Shown: positions 56,501 to 64,000 of the stretch, one piece after another
Layout: each line of letters starts with the position of its first letter
Position numbering within the stretch: the stretch's first letter is position 1
Source of the DNA: Hypericum androsaemum
Lineage: Eukaryota > Streptophyta > Magnoliopsida > Malpighiales > Hypericaceae
DNA: 64,000 nt
Reading direction: 5' to 3'
Assembly: GCA_963995505.1 (NCBI GenBank)
Contig: OZ023182.1
Span: 7,060,707 to 7,124,706 of the forward strand
The notes under the pieces: generated by a model
Database searches by the model: none
Seen by the model: only the letters and a program-made list of their open reading frames with translations
Told to the model about the DNA's origin: nothing
Program-made: the position numbers and the translations under genes

Positions 56501-58382
56501 CTGCTTGTTTAAAACTGGTAGATTTTCTAGGGGCAGAATAAGATGTGGGCAAAGGTATGAGAAGACACATGACATGTTATTACTGGAATCGGCGTTAAAG
56601 ACAGAGATAAAATTTAAGGCAGAATTAACCAAGGGGTTGCCTTATACATCATGTAGAACAAATTACTTTCCCGAGGAGAAAGCTTACGGTGACCTTATTT
56701 AAGTTCTTGTTGAAAGATTAAGAATGAGGACCCCAAGGTAGATGGCTGTACTTGGTTCATTTCATTATGTAGGGATGGATCTGCATATCTTTGTGCCCCT
56801 ACCCAAATGACTCAGTGATAATATGATCTCCTACTGCACGTGTATTGATTTCCAGGAGAAGGTGTGAGATCGCTGAAAAGCTTGTTGAAAAGAACTTTGA
56901 TCTGGCATTTCAAGTAATCTACGAATTCAATCTACCAGGTTACTATTTTCTGAACACTCTTCGTACCAGCTTTTAGCATCATCCAGAAAATATGACATTG
57001 GGTTTATTTTTCTGTCTTGAATCTTGCAGCTGTGGATATATATGCTGCTGTTGCAGCATCACTGGCTGATAGAAAAAGAGGGTCTCAGTTGACCGAGTTT
57101 TTCAGAAACATTAAAGGCACTATTGATGATGATGATTGGGATCAGGTAACATTGTATTTCATGTTTGAGAGAATATAATCCATAAGTGTTTGATATGGTG
57201 ATATTAAAAGAGGCTGTGTCAGTTCACCGAGTTTCCCACAATTCTTGTTGTTTGTTCTTGTTTGGATTCCTTTATAAAATTTGGAAGTACTTGGCTTGTC
57301 TGATCTTTCCAAATCATCTATTGTAACATGGAAAAACTCTAGATACTCTGATTCTAAGGTTTTTTATTTTATTTTATTTTTGGTTTAAAGGAGGTCCTCG
57401 AGTTATTAGCGAAATGACATGCATTAGCTGGTCTTTCTTCTCCTTTTGGAGTGTCTTTCTCGCATCATTGTGTTTTCTTGTTTCTACTTCATTTCATGTT
57501 CCTACGTCTTTTGGCTGTTCAGGAATTTTGATAAAGCCTTTTTAGATTGTCAATGCTACACTTTGTGTGCAGGTGCTAGGTGCTGCTATCAATGTATATG
57601 CTAACAAGCATAAAGAACGACCTGACCGCCTCATTGACATGTTGACCAGCAGTCACAGGTAATTTTTAGGGAGATGGAATTTTGGGAAATAATGCAAACT
57701 TCGAAAAGTTTTCTTTAGTGGGTGTGAATGGAATTCTGTCCATCAGACACCTAAACAGTCGCTGTCTGAAGAGTGGGGATAAAATTATGTTCATCAATTC
57801 CCTCTTTCCAGTCTTAAAATTAGCCCTGGGGTAGCTGTTTTCTCTGAATGCACCTAATTGATTTATTATTTTCTCTGTAAACCAGATTCCGCAGGTTTTT
57901 TCTCCTCACTCATCTGTGTATTATCTTTTCACATCTGGCAGGAAGGTGCTGGCTTGCGTTGTCTGTGGTCGTCTTAAAAGTGCATTTCAAATAGCCTCTC
58001 GAAGTGGCAGCGTGGCTGATGTACAATATGTTGCTCATCAGGTTAATATGCAGTTTCCATTCATATCTCGCTCCAGCGTCGTTTTTGCTAGTAATGCCTT
58101 TAATAGGGTCAAGAACCTCTAAAGGTCCATACCTAGTTGGCCAACTTGCATTCCACCCCCATCTTAAACTGAGGCCACTTTTTTTGAGGACTCATACCGC
58201 GTCTTGTCATGAAGTTTAGCACCATTCAGAAGCTTGAAACCTGCATCTTCTTTTCCTTCCGTAATTCTGTTATCTAATCTGCCAGTCTCGTGTTTTTTTA
58301 CTCGCCCGTTCTGCAGGCACTACATGCAAATGCACTTCCTGTGCTTGATATGTGTAAACAGTGGCTAGCACAGTACATGTAA
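38567..58382 (+). CDS. Very large spastizin/ZFYVE26-like protein (about 2495 aa, 36 exons)
   Basis: Exons: 38567–39378, 40297–40441, 40805–41083, 41190–41360, 41438–41653, 42542–42636, 42917–43091, 43374–43792, 44229–44364, 44854–44949, 45037–45108, 45726–45863, 46253–46406, 46514–46848, 47359–47822, 47980–48324, 48724–48948, 49027–49117, 49225–49302, 49423–49713, 49804–50001, 50543–51031, 51627–51788, 52002–52331, 52409–52491, 52594–52698, 53395–53623, 53776–54144, 54739–54840, 55565–55708, 56237–56325, 56856–56938, 57030–57145, 57573–57658, 57942–58041, 58317–58382. All junctions are GT–AG and in phase (7488 nt). The protein is helical throughout. Its C-terminus ([44 protein letters not shown]) matches the plant gene annotated as zinc finger FYVE domain protein (At2g25730), related to animal spastizin, which works with AP-5/SPG11 in endolysosomal trafficking. 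I see no FYVE finger. The first exon is GC-rich with Gly/Glu runs. Confidence 0.82.
45884..45907. repeat. (AC)n microsatellite in intron 12 of the ZFYVE26-like gene
   Basis: About eleven CA units lie just after the exon-12 donor. No coding effect is expected. Confidence 0.85.
51850..52012 (+). repeat. Tandem duplication that copies the intron-23 splice acceptor
   Basis: The block actttgatatt(a/g)tcattgtgatgg…tttttgctatttt occurs twice in the intron before exon 24. The acceptor plus the first bases of the exon (tcag|gggcttctt) appear at 51937 and again, as the true site, at 52002, an offset of 65 bp. Using the upstream acceptor would put a TGA in frame after five codons. Confidence 0.8.
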
Positions 58383-60301
58383 ATTTTAGTGCTCAAGGAC
58401 TGTCCTACCACCAGAGCATCCAATTTTTGCACCAAGGTAGATGGAAGTTCCTGCAAGTGCACTGGCGGGTGAAATTTTGACCAATTTAAGTAACGATTTA
58501 TTAGCCTTGCAGCATCAATCTCTGGCAAATTATGCCCCTTCAGGTTCTGCAAACATATAATTTTGGGGTTTGCTCTGTGGTATCTTCGATCTCGACGTGT
58601 TGTAACGGGAAAAAAGGTCCGGCCATACCCGCAGAGAAAATTACATGACAAGGTGATATATACTCCAATCGACGTCCAACAAAATTACTGGCCGATTAGT
58701 CGAATGGTTTTTGTGTACACAGGCAATGTTAGGCAGTGTGTATACCTGGTTTTGCTGGTATTACCTTATTTTGTTTGTTTATTGATTCCATTATTATGAG
58801 CGCGTTGTAGCTGCCTGGGAGAAGAGCAGCTTTCTGCACTACTTTTTTTTTTGCTAATGTTGTAATTCTCTCTCGCAATTACTTGAGTGTATTTTTCTTT
58901 TCTTTTGTCGCATAGATTACCAATTGCAAACAGTAAGAAAAACTCCAAATCACTTCGTCAGACAGAAGATCACAGAAATACTGACTCGGAGTCTCACTTA
59001 TCAGCGTCACGCAGAAGACACCACATTCCGAAGAACATGAAAAATGGTTACCCTGACTGCTCGTTTCTCGGGAGATGACGGGATTCGAATGATTTAACAT
59101 TAGTGTATAGTTTTCACTTGAAACAAACGTGAACCACCTCTAGATCACAAGATCAATCAGTTTACATGATCACTATAACGAACAAATGTTGTCTTTCCAG
59201 AAGAATTAATGGTCCATCCGGAAGTTCTCGACTTCAATTATAAGGGCATAACTTGCGCCATCCATCGTCTAAATATTTCATTTACTAATTGAACTAACCC
59301 TGATTACAAATAATATATGTATGCATGTGACAATCAATAAGTAAGACCACGGATTCGAACCCTTGTGAATGAATCGTAATCATTTTTCCGCGGAAGCTAA
59401 CAAACGGATTCATTTGTAGAGATGATAGCAGAAAATTGTTCATTTGACAATTAAAAATCCTGGCCCAATGTGTTGGGCCGGATTCCTGAAACTGGGCTAT
59501 ATTATTCGGAAAAACAAATAGTATATGACAATGTTTCATTATTCCCTCACAACTGGAATTTTTTGGTACTTGTGGAGATAGCAACTAGCACGTGTGACCT
59601 TGAAAAAATTAAAGCTAACTCTATTATATTTTATTACCAAAGATTGAATTAATTAAGACAGGTAAATTTCAATTTACTCTCGTGTCTGGTGGATGTGTAG
59701 CAACTTAGACACCGAATTAATTTTAGAATATGAGGCTAGGTGCTTCCGAATTCCATAATTGCTCAAAAGCCTGCAACAATATATTTTTAATTCTTTGAAT
59801 TACATATTTGTCGGCAGATAAAAAGGGAAAGGAGACTTCATCCTTTTTGTGTAGAGATGCGAGAGACATTTTTCCTGACACTGTAATTATTTTTATACTA
59901 TGTTAATGACCTAGTCTCCCGAAAAATATGTTATTTTTCAAAATAAAATAATAACAAATAAATAGAAAATTTATTAAATATTGAGTAATAGAATCTTTGC
60001 ACAATCAAGAGTCTCGTTTTAATAATCTTTCTTGGCAATAAATGTAGTAGTATCACCCATCCAGTACTTAAATCAATAGATAAAATAATTATTTTATTTT
60101 AATTAAAAGAATTAAATTAAGAACATTGTAATAATTTTAAGTATTTATCAAATAAAATTTTACCACTTTTTAAAAATGCACATAATTAGAACTAGTAAGT
60201 ATCTTATCCTAAAAAATACACGTGATTTGTCTGTTCAGTAATTACCCGCATGAGTCAATATCACCCAAAGTGTATTATTATCCACGCGACATAATAAAAA
60301 G
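58383..60301. other. 3' region of the ZFYVE26-like gene and AT-rich spacer
   Basis: The first several hundred bases should be 3' UTR. The rest, especially 59640–60300, is AT-rich. I find no gene, transposon terminus or clear repeat. Confidence 0.4.
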
Positions 60302-61380
60302 ATGGGTAAATTGTCCTCAGATCCCTGGTCTATAGTGAAATTATTTCTAGGGTCCTTACTTTTTTAAAAATTATTTAGCCGTCCCTACTTTATCTAAAAA
60401 TATTGATCTCAGGTCCCTGACTGACGTCATCAGTATTTTTTTTAAAAAAATGACCAAAATACCCTTAACAAAAAATAAAAAAACATAATCTCCAACCTTT
60501 GAAGACAAAGAATACAAGAACATTCGAGAAACAAAGATTTTTGACTCTGATACATATCTAACCCCGCCTTAATTTCGATGTAAGCTATCGTCGGTCGAAA
60601 ATTCCTATCCCCATCCTCGCCTTACCTGTCTCCTCCTTGTCGGTTGAAAAAGACTCTGTCTCGCCTCAATTTCTATCTTACCTCTCGGCGGCGGCGGCTT
60701 CCTCAGCCTGGAGAGGTGGGCTTTGACCAGCTCGTGGCCCCACGCTCGATTCTCCGTCGCAGGGCTTTGTCGGCGTTGTCGACTTCTCCATCGCCGGCTC
60801 TGCTCTGGTACAACAAGATCGCTGCAAGTACTTGAAGCCGGGCCCTCTGGCTCTGCTCCAACATAGATCTGAGATTCAGCCATCCTCGTCCCAGATCTGA
60901 TATCCAGGTTGAATTTGGTTGGTTGGGACGACGCCCAATTCCCCAGCGCTTGTCGTAAGAAGCGTTTTAAGGTTGAAGCATGTTCCGTGCTTGAAGCCAG
61001 TTCTATTTCTAGGAGGCGACTTCCCCACGCCGTCGTCGATGGTGCTTCGAGACGTCCCCATCCACTTTGGCAGACTTGAGGACGACGAGGAGACTTTTTC
61101 GATTTCATGCAATTTTAGTGTAGTTGAGTTTGTTAAAAAGAATATTCAAATAAAACTGAATTTCTAAAAAGTCTTTTCTCTTTCGAGAAAGTACTTTTTT
61201 TTTGTTTATTTCAAAATCGTTTTGTGAGAAAAATACATGCAAAAAAATGACTGAAGATGTCAGCCAGGGACCTGAGACCAACATTTTTAGATAAAGTAGA
61301 GACGGCTAAATAATTTTTAAAAAAGTAGGACCCTAGAGTTAATTTCACTATAGACCAAAGACCCGAGGACAATTTACCAT
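60302..61380. mobile_element. MULE with long TIRs and a GC-rich unidentified interior
   Basis: About 125 bp at each end form an inverted repeat: left (a)tgggtaaattgtcctcag and, from the right, atggtaaattgtcctcgg. They then run in parallel through ggtctatagtgaaatta, aaaattatttagccgtc and tttatctaaaaat to caggtccctg(a/g)ctgac. The termini resemble those of the small MULE at 33681. I could not find a clean 9-bp TSD. The interior at 60560–61110 is GC-rich against AT-rich surroundings and holds overlapping open frames on both strands (for example 60605–61108 minus), which suggests captured cellular DNA, but no family is recognisable. Confidence 0.8.
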
Positions 61381-61948
61381 AAAAATTATCAAAAGCTACA
61401 TTCGACGAAAAAGTACTTTATATTCCGGGAAAAAAGTACTTGGTTCACATAGAAAATTTACCATCAACGGCTACCAAATATTTAACAAGACGACGACGAG
61501 CATCAAGGACCCAAACGTCCTTTTCTATCCAAAAGCCACGTAGGTCCGAATACCCCACGTGGCACTGTCCCTAATAATTCGCAGTACGAATCCATTGATA
61601 TAAACAATTAAAGTACTATGGAAAACAACAGCCGTCCGATTCTCAAATACTTCGATGAGGAATCTTCCATCTTCGGCCGTTGGATTTCCCCGGGATCCGT
61701 GTCATGACGCGTACACGTGTCTCGATCAGCCGGGAACACACCCAACCATGAAAAGCTGAAGTCACCACGTAAGACGACAAAACTGGGCAGCGTCCCAGGG
61801 GAAAAAGTGAAAAGTAAAAGAAAAGATAAAACTAGGAAAAAAGAGAGGCGGAGAATGATGACGGTCTGGTTGGGTTTCTTAACCGGGGTGGGGTTAGTTA
61901 ACCCCAAGACGTGGCGGCTTGACACAGTCACGGCATTGGGACTTGATT
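61381..61948. other. Non-genic region with several CACGTG-type words
   Basis: This 568 bp holds no convincing gene. It contains ccacgtgg near 61555 and acacgtgt near 61713, G-box-like words that could belong to a promoter, but no adjacent gene is visible. A short inverted motif, ggttagttaacc, lies near 61891. Confidence 0.35.
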
Positions 61949-61953
61949 CAGTC

Positions 61954-62367
61954 TGTTACGTTCTTGATAGAAAAGAGTACGAGGGAGGATAAAATTGAGG
62001 AAAAGAATAGAAGAAAAGAGTTAGAAGGAAAAGTAGAATTGAGGTTAGGATAGAAGAAATAGAGTTGAGAAGAAGAAGTAGAAAGATAGAAATGAAGGCA
62101 GAGAAGATAATAAGTTAAAAGAAAATGTTGATATATTAATTCATGAATGACGAAGATTTGGACATCTATTACATTATATACTACTCTTGGAGGAGTAGTT
62201 CCCTACCACTACTTACGTGGATAGTCATGACGTCTCCCATGATCTATCACAGCCACTACTACGATGTGCACATGCACTTAGGGAATTCAACTAACAACAA
62301 CTACCCACTAACATGTAGGTAAATAACACGTAACACATAACTAATGGAGACCATGAGGGTCGTGACA
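61954..62367 (-). mobile_element. Solo LTR, 414 bp
   Basis: The element begins TGTTACG, ends GTGACA and is flanked by an exact 5-bp duplication CAGTC at 61949–61953 and 62368–62372. On the minus strand it starts TGTCACGACCC and has a TATA box (tatata at 62175–62180), followed by a long pyrimidine-rich downstream part (the GAA-rich tract 61984–62130 on the plus strand). This orders it as U3-R-U5 on the minus strand. It has no coding capacity. Confidence 0.88.
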
Positions 62368-62372
62368 CAGTC

Positions 62373-62764
62373 CTGGAAAATGACATTCAATACAGTTCTG
62401 GACCCACTAAGGAAGGGCAAACACGAAAAAAGTGGGAAACACGTGGGTAGGACCTACCAAGAAAGGGAGACACGTAACATGTTCGAGTTGGCAACGAGGG
62501 GTGCATGACTTTTTGTTTTGGTTTGAGGAGGGGCACGTGACTTTTTACTTTTATTGGGAGTATAATTTTTTATTTTAATTAATTTAAACTTCATTTTTAA
62601 ATAGAACTATTATTTAATTCAATATTTAACTTTTTTATTATAAGTGTTATTAATAATTAGACATACTATTTGATATAATTAGGTATACCATTTGATATAA
62701 TAGGATATATCATTCGATATATAAATTTAATTACTTTTTTAATTTTTTATTATAAGTAATTTTA
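62373..62764. other. Non-genic flank
   Basis: The first 150 bp continues the host sequence interrupted by the solo LTR and contains CACGTG words. The rest is AT-rich. No gene is seen. Confidence 0.4.
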
Positions 62765-63030
62765 ATAACCGGACATACCATTGTATCGTAACATAGTAAA
62801 TCATTGTATCATAACTGTGCAAACTATTGTATCGTAACATGATAAACCATTGTATCATAACATGATAAACTATTGTATCGTAACTGTGCAAACCATTGTA
62901 TCACAGAATAATAAACCATTGTATCGTGACTGTGCAAACCATTATATCGTAACATAATAAACCATTGTATCATAACATTATAAACCATTGTATCATAACT
63001 ATGAAAACCATTGTATCGTAACATAAGAAT
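62765..63030. repeat. About 20-bp-period minisatellite
   Basis: Some 12–13 imperfect units of the type aaaccattgtatcgtaacat alternate between a cgtaaca/ataacat form and a cgtgactgtgc form, hinting at a higher-order period of about 60 bp. The minus-strand open frame across it is only the repeat read as protein. Confidence 0.85.
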
Positions 63031-63049
63031 GGTTGTTTTCGAAAAAAAA

Positions 63050-64000
63050 AAATAAGAATGGTTGTACCAGTAACAAACAATTCCATGTTCACAACACCAT
63101 CACCAAGAATTAGGGCCGGCGGTGAGTTTAGACGTCGAGGTCGGTCGCAGCAAGTGGTTCAAGCTTCGAACCCCACTCACAGACCTCCATCCACACCCAC
63201 AGACCTCCAAAACGTCTTCTGGAACCTCCAGCCATCATCATTCACCGCAAACCAGGGGATCTCCTTCCTCGAGATCTAGTAAGCACCAACCTAATCTCCA
63301 CCGTCAACCACGCTCATCACACTCCCTCTCGGTAGCCGCTTTCTATAGTAGATTAATCAAATCAGTCTCAGCTTCTGGCTCCGGGCGAAATCTAGGGTTC
63401 AGAAGTGAGGGACGAATGAGAGAGGGAGGAGTGGGCGGCAGAGCGGTAAAGGAGTCAGATGGAGGCGCGGTGCGGAGCGGTCACCGGCGACGACATCATC
63501 CTCTTCGATTCCGTGGATTTTTTTGTGCAATCAATTTACTGATTTTTTTGTTTAAATTATTTCCTGGATCTTGGTTTGGAAGAGGAAAAAGAGTGACAAG
63601 GAGGAAAGAAGGAGAGAGGGAAGGAGGAAAGAGAGTGTGTGATAAAAGACAATAATACCCACGTGAATCTTGACCATCAGATCTTGTACTTGATTAAAAA
63701 AATTAATCCAATGACTCTCATTTTATCCAGATTGGTCCTGGTGGGTTTTGCCCATCCAGGACCAAATCCATTCCGTACGGCGTTCACTTATTTATTTGAC
63801 TGTTGACTTGTTGTTAAGACCACAATTTTTGAGTTGGGCAAGTATGACTCCAAAAATACTATGGAATACATAAACATACCGATTTTACTTATGTTTCAGT
63901 TAGATATATTTTTTTAATATGAAAAATAAATTTAATAAATATTTAAATTTTTTGTGTTTTAAAAATTCGTTTAAAACTTTTTTGTTTAAGTTAGAAAATT
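63050..64000. other. Window end, no supported gene
   Basis: A mixed-composition segment (63120–63520) has overlapping open frames on the plus strand with Ser/Arg/Gly-rich products that match nothing I recognise. It includes a purine-rich run at 63410–63480. From 63660 onward the DNA is AT-rich. It could be the 5' end of a gene lying beyond the window, but I cannot support one. Confidence 0.3.

Noticed and set aside
60293..61389. A 9-bp target-site duplication for the MULE at 60.3 kb
   Set aside because: Candidate flanks (A/T-rich words such as aataaaaag and aaaaattat) do not match; I report the element from its TIRs only.
62824..63024. Minus-strand open frame with a YNGxHSxDTMVY pattern
   Set aside because: It is a minisatellite read as protein, not a repeat protein gene.

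Overview
The window is nuclear DNA of a flowering plant, almost certainly a eudicot. The genes carry many short GT–AG introns, the proteins match well-known plant families (an E-class PPR protein, plant class-3 truncated haemoglobin, LAMMER/AFC kinases), and the spaces between genes hold typical plant transposons (Tat-lineage Ty3/gypsy, MULEs, a hAT MITE, solo LTRs). I cannot name the species from sequence alone. I see no tRNA, rRNA or CRISPR array. Gene models were built by reading exons and splice sites by eye. For each full host gene model below the exon lengths add up to an open frame, but none has transcript support here.

Layout. 1–10373: the 3' part of a Tat-lineage Ty3/gypsy element. 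Its sense gag-pol is broken by a frameshift and several stops. Between integrase and the 3' LTR lies an antisense seven-exon gene for a plant mobile domain (PMD) protein whose frame is still open (5249–8525). The LTR (8733–10373) carries 200-bp tandem repeats. 10560–22224: a LAMMER-kinase cluster with a 5' fragment and two full genes; a class-3 truncated haemoglobin gene (GLB3, minus), a hAT MITE, a telomere-like tract and a LINE/SINE scrap lie between the kinase copies. 22625–24223: an intronless PPR gene very like Arabidopsis MEF21. 25057–25893 (minus): a small three-TM protein resembling plant GET2/CAML. 26452–29580 (minus): a DDT-domain gene like DDR4.

29.6–38.1 kb is a gene-poor transposon nest. 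It has a cyclophilin (PUB49/CYP65-like) fragment inside a minisatellite. Next is a Pack-MULE carrying pieces of a molybdate-transporter-like gene and a ribose-5-phosphate-isomerase-like gene. A second MULE is inserted in its right TIR, and a 1.55-kb solo LTR is inserted in that. Directly abutting is another MULE with a germin-like fragment, itself split by an inverted solo LTR of the same family. Exact target-site duplications allow the insertion order to be read.

38567–58382: one very large gene (36 coding exons, about 2495 aa), the plant relative of spastizin/ZFYVE26. 58.4–64 kb: mostly non-coding, with another MULE of the same broad family, a 414-bp solo LTR and a 20-bp-period minisatellite.

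The host genes do not form a pathway; they are unrelated single-gene transcription units. Most notable are the intact antisense PMD gene inside a dead retrotransposon, the datable MULE/LTR nest with captured gene pieces, and probable GC–AG introns in GLB3 and one kinase copy.
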